Source of the DNA: Sequoia sempervirens
Taxonomy: Eukaryota; Streptophyta; Pinopsida; Cupressales; Cupressaceae
DNA length: 64,000 bases
Assembly (NCBI GenBank): GCA_007258455.2
Contig: VDFB02047230.1
Coordinates: forward strand, 156,519,930-156,583,929
Reading direction: 5' to 3'
Positions within the stretch are counted from its first letter, which is position 1; the number at the start of each line of letters is the position of its first letter. Made by a program: the position numbers and the translations under genes. The notes under the pieces were generated by a model, which ran no database searches, had not been told where the DNA came from, and saw nothing but the letters and a program-made list of their open reading frames with translations. Positions 12,324 through 23,402 of the stretch are shown one piece after another.

Positions 12324-13532
12324 TGTTGAAAATTGAGATGTTTTCTTAGCTTAATACTTTGTAAAACTTTAATATTGTTGATCTAAATATGTTTTTCCTT
12401 TGTTACATATTTTTTGTGGGTGATTATCTGATTAATCCATTTTACTATTTGTAGAATGTAGGCAGAAGTTGATAGAAAAAGTAGAGAGGATATTAAAAAT
12501 ATTATACAAGCATGTACTGTGGAGAAACCCTTTCGGGAAAAAACTCCACCAAGAATTAATCTATTATTCAATGTCTGAAGTAGATTACAATAGCTCTAAT
12601 TCTTTCTTGAGAATACCTCTTTTACCTTCACCAAAAATTCTTCACAACTTGCAATAAAACTGATAATAACTCTCTTCAACTTGCTTGACATAAATATGCA
12701 TTAAATAACTTTGTAAACTCAACATGAGTTATAATTACAATGCTCAAGCCCTATCCCTAAAAGGTAAGCCTATCTCATGCAAATAGAGTTATGTCGTGAA
12801 GAACAATGTCAAATCCTCATCTTCATGCATTTGGGCGTCCCAAACTAAAGTAGCAACTCAACCTTTGTTTTGTAAATATCTTCAAGGCGCTATCCTCAAA
12901 GTAGGCACCCAAGAGTGGTCCCACTTAACCGAGCCTTCTAAAATATCTCAACATGCAAAGGAGTTAATTCCAAGAAGCCAATTTGGGTGCCCAAGTTGGG
13001 TCCAAGTCATTTCTTGTTAACTGAAACATTTCTCAACACCATTCATGCAAGAATGGTCATCCCCTATTAACTGAAGGTAGTCCTTGTTATCTATCATGCA
13101 ACTCAAGGCATTAGCCATGCATTCCAAATTAATTGAAGTCAACTAGTATTCAACTAAAACTAACTGAACCATAACTGAACTGAACTGAACTAAACTAAAT
13201 TTCATGCATGTAAACATCAAACCCTAACTCCTAAGATCTTTACATGCATTCAGAAGTGTTATCTCTTACCCCGAATAGTTAACTGAACTCAAGGTGAGAG
13301 TCACCTACCATGTGGGTGTCCCATGTTCCCCTATTATTTAGGAACTCATAATGGATTCCTTCACATGCTCCTAACATTTAGAATTAATTACAAATGTCAA
13401 TTAACATGATTATTTCATCAAATATTAATCTCTTCCTAATCCTAGTGTTGATGAACACATTCCAAGGACTTAGGAGATACATGAAATAAATAATGTTTAG
13501 GATTGCAATTAAATGGCATCCTATTTCCAACA
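12324..13532 (-). repeat. 5' LTR of Copia element E
   Basis: This is the right copy of the LTR pair, about 1209 bp. The primer-binding site lies directly to its left (12310-12321, minus strand), so it is the 5' LTR for this orientation. Confidence 0.9.
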
Positions 13533-13780
13533 GTTTTTACTATTACATTTTATCAAAAGTTTATTCTTACAAATATGAGATTGATCTAGATCAATTTTAC
13601 AAATTGTAGAAAAAAATAAAGGATCAAGGCTAATCCTTGGGAATGAATGTAGATAAGAGGAAAAATTTAGGTTATGTGTTTTCTTTTTTAGGATATGTGT
13701 CACTTGTACTCTTATCATTACATAAGAAATAACTAGATCAAAGAGGGGAAAATGAACATATACAATTTTTACTATTACAT

Positions 13781-16049
13781 TTTATATCTTAATTTGAATT
13801 GTATGTAAATTACCATAAAAGTGTATAAATATATGAATGTTATTTAGCTTATCCTACCTTCAAATGAGTGCACTAGTCTTAAAAAAAATTTGCTTTCTTA
13901 ATATATGCTGCCTTGTACTATCTTAACTCACAAAACAAAAATTCTAATAACATTATATAGGTATCTAAAATAAGATGTTATCTTTGATTAAAAAAAATGA
14001 GAGAATGTATCTAAAATGAGAATATGTTGTATGAGAGAAGGCTTGAGAGGTATTCCATTTGTAGTGGAACAAAGATGCCACCTAAAGACATTGCCTAAGG
14101 GTAAAAAATCAATATCACCTTGGGCCAACATTGTACCATATGAAAATTCACCTTGATAATGTGCTAATTAGTGTAGTCGTACTTGAAACTTTATATGCCC
14201 ACCACTAAGAAGTTGCATATAAAGAAAGCAATTAAATTTGAGAATAGAAAATATATTTTAAACAATTTTAACCATGGAAAATACAATGAGCATATAAGAA
14301 TGTAAGACTAACATCATTTGGCACAATAAAAAAAATAGTAAGGTATGCTCCTTAAAGCACATACAGTGAGAGGTAGCATGATGCCCAAAATGTGGTCTAC
14401 CAATCAAGGGCACAAATTAGATTTAAGCATAAAGAAATGTTAGATACCATGACGATAAGAGTTAAGAGTGGGTATAAGACCATAACTAATATAAGTCATG
14501 ATCATGGTTAGCCTATACATGAGTTGATCATATAATATAAGGTTTGAGCATTGTAATTCTTGAAGATCTTGTAAGCATCGTAAGGGAAAATTATGTTAGT
14601 AACATGTGATCAACATGGTGAATGTAATTATAATAATTAGAACCATATGAAACATCTTGAAAATATATCAGTAGCATAGTATAAAATGGTCAATGTCATA
14701 AATAATTTTCCTCCCAAGTGGGAGGTACTGTAAAGTAAAATAATATATACGTGCAACATGGAAGCTCTAAATCTCATCTAGTATTATTGGAAGGATCATC
14801 TTTTATTATATAATTTTCATCCTATTTGTGTTATTTTAACCACTTTCAAGAAATTGAATTTCATCATGATATCTCACTTTTGGTGAATGTGCTTGAGATA
14901 TGAGGAATGGGTGTGATACCCTTGTTATCCATTACCCATGTACTTTTGGAACTTAGAATCTATTTGTGCCTTGAAATATTTTCATTTTTGTTTGGTATCC
15001 ATTTGGAGGAAGTTTCTTCAAAATAACTGGCAATGGGATTGCCAAAAATTACTTTCCTTGTACCCTTCCTTGGAGGATAGGGTTGTAATATTCCTTTCTT
15101 TGGTATATATGGATGATGAAAAATATTTTACTCTTGTGTCACTTGTGGTGGAGGACAATAAATGTAAGTTGATTTCCACCCTTAAGAAATTTAATGAGGC
15201 AATAAGAGGGCTTCATTTTCTCCTTATCTTGCTTTTCAATTTGTACATGGTTGCTTCATTGTAATGATCTAAATTATTAATCTTATCATAATACAAAGCT
15301 GAACATTAGGAGTAGCAATGTGATGCTTGACAATAATAAATAGCTTTTTTGTGAGATTTTATATATTTTATCATTTGAAATTACTTGACTTGAAAATAGT
15401 TTTATATGAACCTATTTGTATAATCACTATTTTATCTCCATGAACATCTTTCAAACATTGAGGGATCATAGAAGGAAATAACTTTAATTATTCTCACAAA
15501 GACATTTAAGTATAAAAGTCTATCAAATAATATAATAACATGGAACAAAAATTCAACCTCCTCAAGCCCCACTTGGAGAGGCAAGATTATGAATCCTCAA
15601 GTAGCAATAAGGAAACTATTAGTTGTCTTCGAAATATAACTAAATGTGTGTAAGTACATCTTATTAAAAATGATGATCATATAAGATTTTGTTCATGAAA
15701 ATGCTAAATTTTTATTTTTTGGATCAATAAGGATACCCTCACATAAATTACCGCAAATAGTACCACAAAAATGCAATAACTTATAATAATTGTTTCAACT
15801 AATCTCGTCATCATAAATCAAAATAATAGAGGTACATATGAAGAAAAAACACTAGCATGAGCTATCACCACAAAAGGTCAGTCTATGAGTGGGAACAAGA
15901 ATCAAAATGTTATAGATCAATAATATTTTATCCCTTTGCATATAGGCCATAAGAGTAGTGAGATTCTCGGGCCCTTGGAATTCAATATTGTTAAGCTGAG
16001 TATGAGAGATAAAATGATTTGTATAAATTTACAAATTCTAATGAGGTGG
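13781..16049. other. Decayed intergenic DNA, probably old transposon
   Basis: No domain was recognised. The longest open frame (14938-15264, +, 108 codons) resembles nothing I know and is hydrophobic at both ends. Given the minus-strand gag relic just to the right, this may be the eroded downstream part of the same Ty3-type element, but no protease, RT or integrase motif could be read. Confidence 0.4.
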
Positions 16050-17450
16050 GGAAAATGAATAATTAACCTCATCATTTACACCATCAACATACAAATAACA
16101 TTATTGTTGATCTAAGTCATGCAACTTATGCTTGAAAGCCATACACATAAGTGCATGATGACCAAGTTAACCCTTTGATAGTTACAAAAATCATTTCTCA
16201 TAATAAAATTTAGGTTTAATAAGTCCACTAGATGGATCTAATGGATGAATGGAGGAAGAACAATCAAATTAACATTAAAGAACATTTGGAGCACATGATC
16301 TAGAAATTCACAAAATCTTGTAAATTTTAAAATGGTTTGAGGCTTGAAAGAAAGAGAAATAGAAGTAGTAGTAACTTGACTAGTGCTAAGTTTAGTTTTT
16401 TATTATCATTACTCTTGAAAATTTCTGGACTTATAAAATTTGGAAGGGTGAGATGGCATGTAAGATTTATTAGACAACTTCTATTCCAAAATTTTGGAGG
16501 AAAGTAACTTGATCTCAACATTTTTAAGATGAGCACAAAGGTCCATGAAAGAAATAATTATGTTCAAATATAGATTCTATTAGGTGAGGGTTAATAGTTC
16601 CTTAACAAAGATATTTTATAATTCCTTTTTAGGGTGACAATGTTTCATTTTAATTTAAATGGATTAAAAATTGATGACATACTCATTAAACCCTTGGGCA
16701 CATTAAAATAATTCCAAACAAATATTTTAAATTTCTATATTCACTTGAAAATGTTTAATAATCACAATAGTAAATTGATTAAAGAATGGAAATAGATGGG
16801 ATCTAAAGAATACAAACATTTCAAATAATAATTTCTAAGATTGTGAGGGAATAAGTTAGCCATGATTGGGTCATCATAAGCATAGTTTAAGAAAGCAACC
16901 GGAATTATTTGTAAATGAGTGTTTGGATCACCTTTAACATGGGAAAACTCAAAGTGGGGTCTCATAAAACCAACAGGTAGGGGATAATTCACAAATCCAA
17001 ATGCAGTAAGGGCATGGTACTAGATATTAACTAATACAATCATGTCCACCAAGTGTGGACTCAAATTTATTCTTTAGTCTAATTTTTACAATGCCGCAAC
17101 AAAAGTGGATGTGGGGATAATGGAGGTAGGGTTAGCATGGGTAATTGTGCAAAGAGCATAAAGGGGATGGAAAAAAAGAAGTAATGTTATGACAACAGAG
17201 GGATGAAGGAGAACATTATAAGTCAAGGAAGAAGGAATGACACTAGTAGGCTGAGAGGAAGAGATGGGACTAGCAGAGGATGAAGGGATTGAATGAATAA
17301 GGTGAAAGGAAGGGATAAAAATAGTGGGAGTAGTGAGTGGAGCACTAGAAAAGGGAGATATGACGTAACATGAGTGGTGGAGGTTACAAAAGAATTTGGA
17401 ACATGGAAGGTAGGCCTAGAATGAGGAGATCTACCTTAGGGTGAGGAGAT
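16050..17450 (-). pseudogene. Ty3/Gypsy-type gag relic
   Basis: Read on the minus strand, the order is: a Ser/Pro/Thr-rich stretch (about 17420-17180), then a gag capsid-type segment (16992-16762) with KGDPNTHLQ and a diverged LFP.NLR block, like KGDP.SH and KLFPRSLKDT in elements B and C, and finally a zinc-knuckle remnant GHHALMCMAFKHKLHDL near 16130. Several frameshifts and stops separate these pieces. The order matches the gag region of B and C, so it is an older, more eroded relative. No LTRs were found for it. Confidence 0.6.
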
Positions 17451-17955
17451 GAGGGATCACTAGAAGAAAAAAAAGTGAATGGATAAGTGGGAAGATGAAC
17501 CATGATAATATTTACAAGAAGTCATCATAGTACTAATTCCTATGGGGATTTTTTGCTAAAGGTTGCACCAATCAATAAATTACAAAGAACCAACATTAGT
17601 AAGTTTGTGACAAAATAATTATCCAATCATAGAGAGATAGTTTTTTATCTACATGTGAATCATGGTTAAAATAAAATTGTTGGTTATAATTAGCCTCGAT
17701 GAGGATCTCATGATCAAAAAAATGAGAAGCCATTTGAGGATTTGAGCAATAACTTTTCCTCGAAGATAAAGGGGTTGGATCTCTTGGAATACACCAACTC
17801 TAGATAGTCAATGATAAATCAAAGGGTAATTATGAATACAAATATTTAGAAATAAAATTAGGTAGCTTAAACAATTACCAATGAAATTAGAAGGGAAACC
17901 TTAAGGGGATGTAAGATTGGATGGGTTCAACAAAATGAAACAAGAAATAAAATAT

Positions 17956-20719
17956 TGTCGAATGCACAAGACAACTAAGAGTGGGGGTGAATCAATTGTA
18001 CCTTAAAAGTTCAAAACCCTCATAAACATTCAAATCCACATTCATTCAATTTGCCCTTAAACTATTATAATAATTCAACATGAAAAGTAATTAGTAGAAA
18101 CTAAAACTTAATCAACACCATGCACAAGAGAACACCAAATTTATGTGGAAAACCCAAGATGGGAAAAACCACGGTGAGGATTAGCTCACAATATAAAGTA
18201 ATGTCAACACTGAATACATTAGGGCTCAATGTCGAAGGGCTCACTGCCAAAGAGAAAGAAAGGCTTGCTGCCATAATAGAAAAGAAGATAGGGGTGATCC
18301 CACAATACTGGTTTACAATTTTTTTCCAAACTAGACACTGAACTGATTTTTTTAAACTAAATCTTCACTTTCAGGCACCTATAGCGGCTAAACCATGAGG
18401 AATTTGAAGATGATGCAAACTAGTGATTTGTGACATTTTGTCTATAGATTCTAAATATATTTTTTTCAATTTTTTTTGAATCAAATTGCACTTATTTTTC
18501 CATCTCCTTCAAAAACTAGTTTTTAACAATAAACACCATTTTTAAAGAGTGACGTCACTGGCTAACACATAACTTTTTTCTATGAAGGATAAAATTCTAT
18601 TTTTTTCGAATTTAGATTTGTAACTATGATATATAGTGCATGGAATTTGTTTTGTAGCATTTCGTTGAATATTTTCTTCTTAATTAAGTTTCAAAGTCAA
18701 ACCTTTTACAATTTAGACATGATTCACTGGATAAAGCATAACTTTTTTTGTATGTAACAAAATTCAATTTTTTTTTGTTGGATTAAGGACATCAATATCT
18801 AGTGCAATGATATTTTTAATTTTTTTTTGATAATATGCTATTTTTCCACATGTGCAGAACAAAAAGCTTGATTTTCGGTGAAAAACCTATGTTTAATCAA
18901 GCTAAAAAATAAAATACATAATAAAACCAAAACATATTAAAATTATATTCGATGGATAGCTCGTTCTGAGGACTACCATCATCCAGTTGGGTCTGTGAAG
19001 TCTCCTCCATTTTCATCCTCAACCTAAGCTTCAAAGGGAAAATTCTATAGAAATTTGGTGCAAGAGGGGGAGAAGGGGGAAGAGGGGGGTTTGAATGAAC
19101 CCAGGTTCGAATGAACCTTGGTTTGAGCGAACCCCCCCTTATATTCAATTTTCCATTATCTTCATCATAAAAAAATGCAAAAAATGTGGGTCCCATCATT
19201 TAATAGGGTTCCCTTGAACCATGGTCCATTTGAACCCCTTTTGGGTCCATTCAAACACCCTAGTTCATGCGAACCCCTAAAAAGCATTTTTTTTCTTCTT
19301 TTCATAGGAGCATTTTTATAATTTTCCTTCCTCACTAGAATTGTAAACTAGTATTGTGGGATAACCCATACAAAAGAGTGTTACAATGAGAAATCCATCT
19401 TATAGCAATAGAATAAATCCACCAAAATATCACCAACACCTTTGTAGTCTCTCTATAGATTTGTAGACACCTTCCAGTCACTGCATCTAACAATCTAACA
19501 CATGAAAGCTCACGTTGAACTTCCCAAACTCACACTCTAACACTCTGTAATTCACATCATTCACATCATACTCATCTCCCTTTCCATCCCTCAACAAATC
19601 AACTCATATTTATATCATCTTCAACATTGAAACCATTCTCCAAGGTCAGTTATGCACGCCAACTGTGCAAATTCAAATTAGGTCGACACCAAAACACTTT
19701 TGTGGTAGATAGAAGTGAAGGCAGAAAACACCACTCCTTATTTGGGACCCAAATCTATAACACCATGCTACAACATGCTTCTACAAATAATAAACATCCA
19801 CTACATTTAGTGTAAACACCAAGGTCGGTCGTTACTCGTGTAAACACCATTAAAATTTTAAGTACACACTTCCTTTGATCCAAGAAAAACTCGCAGACAA
19901 TAAATGCCACCTAAACATAATCTGGAATATTCCAAAAATACCCTAAAATCCAACAAACTCCTTTGTAACAAATTTCACCTTAAGAATGTACATACCCAGT
20001 ACACTCAGACAACTCTGCCATACACTGTAACTTAAGAAAATGACTTATGAAGCACCAAACCTCAAATAATTTTGAATGAAGAAAGATACCAACACTATTA
20101 ACACACCTTCTGATCTGCAAAACCTAAAACCAAACTACAGAGAAATGTGGAGCCAAAACATTTCTCCCAGACACCTCTACAATACACAGTTCACACATTG
20201 GCGAACACAACTTCTTTTGTACAATAATCCATCACACCAAATTCTAGATATAACACTTCTTAACACCTTTGAATCTTTGATGAACATATCCAAAATGCAT
20301 GGGAAAATCTTCAACCTAAAATAAATGCAGATAGAAAATAAAACACTACTCTTCAACCCAAAACACACTACAACTCACTATTTCCTCTTTTTATCAAATT
20401 TTCTCAAAAGCACTTGGAAACCAAGCACCACAGAAACATCCTTATCATCTTCAATACTTTTGGAACCAACTGCAACCTAGCAACTCAACCATAAATCCAT
20501 AGATAGAATCTTATCAAAGAAAAATTAGAGGTTGACACCAGTAGCTTACTAATGACAACATAATGCAACTTATCAAAGCATCATCAACAACTACACATAC
20601 ACTTGCAACAATATTCTTCACATATAGTTGACACCAATGACAACATAGGCTTGTTGAAATAAATTAAAACATAAGATTTTTGGCATCAATGATAACACCA
20701 ACTGCTCATACTTGCAACA
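17956..20719 (-). repeat. 3' LTR of element A, about 2.76 kb
   Basis: The inner edge is set by a polypurine tract; on the minus strand the LTR begins TGTTGCAAGTATGAGC. The outer edge is set by a terminal motif (tgtcgaatgc.. then agagtgggggtgaatcaa), similar to the reverse complement of element D's LTR end (gagagggggggtgaatca). No second copy is in the window, so the outer boundary rests on the motif and the TG..CA rule. It includes a block near 18140 (tttatgtggaaaacccaaga) that I recognise as common in plant Copia LTRs. Confidence 0.7.
19080..19275. repeat. Cluster of short inverted repeats in the LTR of A
   Basis: Variants of GGTTYGAATGAACC occur about seven times in under 200 bp: gggtttgaatgaaccc, aggttcgaatgaacct, tggtttgagcgaacc, gggttcccttgaacc and others. 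Each is a short imperfect palindrome. Their clustering within one LTR suggests a cis-acting or amplified element. Confidence 0.7.
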
Positions 20720-20733
20720 ATCTCCCCCTTTAT
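20720..20733 (-). other. Polypurine tract of element A
   Basis: On the minus strand AAAGGGGGAGATTG runs directly into the LTR start TGTTGC. This is the standard Copia plus-strand primer context. Confidence 0.8.
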
Positions 20734-21239
20734 CATTGATGGCAACACAAGATGTGAAAAACCATCAACAACAAACATCTCTATTCCATAACTATTTCCT
20801 TTTCTCTTTCACATTACTCATTCTCCCCCTTTCAACTTATTTCTTTCACATTTTTCATTCTCCCTTTTTTTTTTCACATTATTCTCCCCCCTTTAACATC
20901 AATGGTAAAGGACAAAATATTTGCATCACTTATGTTTCCCATTTGACATCAATCAACCTTCTCACAACTATTCTGCAACTTCTATTTCTTTACTACTCAG
21001 TATAATCCCCCTTAGGAGCACATACCATAGTGGACTAATCAACAACCATTGCATAATTACAACACTCACTATTTCTAAATGCAACAACTAATAATGTCAC
21101 TACCTACCCCCCTGAGAGGTAGCCACCAATCATCAGTCCAAACCAGAGAATGAATCTTGAAATCCATTGGACTAATGCATCTCCTTATGCATCTAGTTCA
21201 AAGGAGGGGTGATCACCCCCAAATTCTCCTAGAGATACA
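20734..21239 (-). other. 3' end of element A, non-coding
   Basis: This stretch between RNase H and the polypurine tract shows no open frame. It is pyrimidine-rich on the plus strand, with repeated 'ttctccccctttcaac'-like runs, so it is purine-rich on the element's sense strand. Confidence 0.5.
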
Positions 21240-21868
21240 TAAATTGATCCTTAGGAAGAGCCTTAGTGAATATATCAACAAATTGATCATTTTTAGGCAC
21301 ATATTCAACTTCACTTCATTCTCTATAACCTTCTCTCTCAAAAAGTGATATCGAATTGAGATATGTTTTTTCCTTGAATGTATTATCGAATTCTTTAAAA
21401 TATTGATAGCACTTGTATTATCGCATAAGATAGAAATTGGTTCATCATATACTACCATGATATCCTTCAATATTTGCATCATCCATAACACATGTGTGCA
21501 ACAAGATGTTGTTGCATTGTATTATGCATCTATAGTAGATAAAGAAACTAAATCTTGTTTCTTGCTTAGCCATGACACCAATCTACATCCAAGAAATAAT
21601 GCACCATCACTTGTAATTTTTCTGTCATCTACACAACCAACCCAATCTGCATCTGTGTAAGCACTTAGAGTAAAATCAATATTCTTTGGATACCAAAAGC
21701 CATGTTCAAGAGTTCCCTTCAAGTATTTGAATATTCTTTTCACTTGTGTTGCAACATGTGATTCTTTGGGATCTTCTTGCAATCTAGCCACAATATAAAC
21801 TACATGCATGATATCTAGTCTAGTAGTAGTTGGATATCGTAGTCTACCAATCATTGATCTATACTTGT
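21240..21868 (-). pseudogene. RT C-terminus and RNase H of element A
   Basis: The minus strand starts KYRSMIGRLRYPTTTRLDIM, then ESHVATQVKRIFKYLKGT, TDADWVGCVDDRK and, in a shifted frame after about 21520, DNTSAINILKNSIIHSRKKH and ISIRYHFLREKV. These are the end of Copia reverse transcriptase and its RNase H. A stop at about 21522 and a frame change separate the two parts. The fragment starts exactly at the edge of element B, and the missing upstream residues lie at 32602 onward. Confidence 0.9.
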
Positions 21869-23381
21869 TGAAATAAAGGAAAAAAGGTTTACCATAATGA
21901 AACAAAATGGTGAACCTAATTTCCACTCTATTTCATTCAATATGAGGGTTATGATGTGTAAATGAGTTATAGAAATTAAACCCAATTGATATAGCAATCA
22001 AAAGGTAGGATTTAAGAGGGTCAAATGTTGTGTACCTGTTGCAAAAAGTGCTTTTTGGACCTCACTGAGGTCTCATTCGCCCTATGGCGAATGGGTCTTG
22101 GCTAGGGCTCTAGAAAATCAATTTATAGGTTCCGTTCTTCAATGTTTGCACTCCTAGATCATAGTCGGGCATTGTCGGAAAGCTGGAAATAAATCCTATA
22201 GCTCAATTTATGTGATTTGACAAATTTCTTAACAACTTTGACAACTTTTGCAATTTTTCTCTCCAAATGATCTTCAACCTAAAACCTAAAATCACACATC
22301 AAAGGAGAAGAAAAATGTTGTTTTATTAGGGAATAGGGGTTTTCCTTGGTCAAACCCCATTTTGGTAATTAAACCTTGAAATGAAACAATGCATAAAGGA
22401 ATGATGAATGGACAACAATATGCAACAACTCACCAAACCTCAATTGAAACCTTGGATTGTAGATATGCAAATTAGCATGAAGTGGCATAAATTAATGTAG
22501 ATCTTGATCTTGAACTTGATGTGAAGCAATGCCTTGAATATACTTGATTGATCTTGAATGCTACATCAACACACTAGCTCAACAATATGCATGATGCACT
22601 ATGCATTTGACATGATGAAATGGATCTTGATTGTTGCAATAATATTTAATAATCCTCCCTTGAATACCTTAGAAATGCTCATAAATGCTCTTGATCTCAC
22701 AAACTTCCTATTAGGATGCTTGTATAAGAATTATTATAGGTGCAACTAAGTGAAATAGTGTTGTATTTATACATATATTAAGATTAAATCCCAAAATTCA
22801 AATACCACAAGCCAACATCAGATCTAGGATTTGAAATCATTAAAATTTCACTAAAAACATATCCCAAGGGGGGCCCCAGGTCTAAGTGAGGACCCATTCG
22901 CCATGTGGCGAATGGGTCCTAGCTCACTTAACTAGGACACAATTTGAGAAATATGAAATGCTATGTGAAAATAAGGTCCTAGGACCTAGTGAGGACCCAT
23001 TTTCCAAGTGGCGAATGGATCCTAGGTCACTAACCTAGGACACACACCTAAAATTAAGTGTTGTGTAATGGAATTTATGAATGTCGGGTTTTATCCCTTA
23101 GAATTTGCATTTAATTAGCTTGGATTTGAATTAAATGGGCCAATTAAGGCAAACTAACCTCAATTAATTAATAAAGCCCTAGATTAGTGTGAAAGTGTAA
23201 AGATACACTTTACAACACCCTAAATAAGGCACAATTAAGTCCATTTAGTTAAAACGGGCCTTAAACTTAATGTGAATATGAGAAACATATTACAACACTA
23301 AATCAAGGCAACATTAGGTTCATTTTAATTTATTTATTATTCCCAAATTAAGGAAAAAGGGGTAATTTTTTTGTTACTACA
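21869..23381 (-). repeat. 3' LTR of element B
   Basis: About 1513 bp, aligned throughout with 31115-32601. It holds three copies of the family hairpin (22074-22093, 22889-22920, 22992-23023) and a TATA-like tataaata box on the minus strand... the plus-strand reading is 'tatttatacata' near 22769. A stretch near 22330-22375 matches its counterpart in C and F. Confidence 0.88.
22889..22920. repeat. Perfect 15-bp-arm hairpin in the LTR of B
   Basis: Left arm aggacccattcgcca (22889-22903), two-base spacer, right arm tggcgaatgggtcct (22906-22920). The arms are exact reverse complements despite the age of the element. It is the best-preserved member of a hairpin family seen at 2-3 places per LTR in B and C, once in each leader, and in a changed form in solo LTR F. 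Confidence 0.95.
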
Positions 23382-23402
23382 TTTCCCCCCCACTTTAGTG
23401 AG
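23382..23402 (-). other. Polypurine tract of element B
   Basis: The plus strand reads tttcccccccactttagtga; on the minus strand this is AAAGTGGGGGGGAAA just before the LTR start TGTAG. Element C has the same arrangement at 36376-36396. Confidence 0.85.

Larger units (their letters stand above)
9552..13532 (-). mobile_element. Internally deleted Copia LTR retrotransposon (element E)
   Basis: LTRs are 9552-10805 and 12324-13532; each runs TGTTGAAAA..TTTCCAACA on the plus strand. On the minus strand a primer-binding site follows the right LTR (TGGTATCAAAGC, 12310-12321, close to the initiator-Met PBS) and a polypurine tract AAGTGGGAGAA abuts the left LTR. The element is therefore transcribed from the right LTR. 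Its 1.5-kb interior keeps only an RNase H relic. Flanks give an imperfect 5-bp target duplication (atttt left, gtttt right), supported by the empty paralogous site downstream. Non-autonomous and decayed. Confidence 0.9.
9295..13780. repeat. Host tandem duplication split by a Copia insertion
   Basis: Copy 1 (about 9295-9551) and copy 2 (about 13556-13780) share long blocks, such as 'tctagatcaattttacaaat' and 'cttgtactcttatcattaca'. Removing the element at 9552-13532 together with one 5-bp target copy makes the two copies adjacent, with a period of about 275 bp. Copy 2 still reads 'tatacaatttttactattac', which is exactly the join predicted for copy 1 before insertion. Confidence 0.8.

Noticed and set aside
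14938..15264. Open frame of 108 codons on the plus strand
   Set aside because: Not similar to anything known to me and lies in decayed DNA. It is not long enough to rule out chance in a 64-kb window.
17455..17475. CACTAGAAGAAAAAAAAGTG as a CACTA 5' end
   Set aside because: No sub-terminal repeats and no matching end; a short A-rich chance match at the edge of the gag relic.
22558..22749. Short open frames inside the LTRs of B, C and D (for example 49298-49564 and 52338-52559)
   Set aside because: They are not kept between LTR partners or have no recognisable domain. They are explained as chance frames in LTR or interior non-coding DNA.
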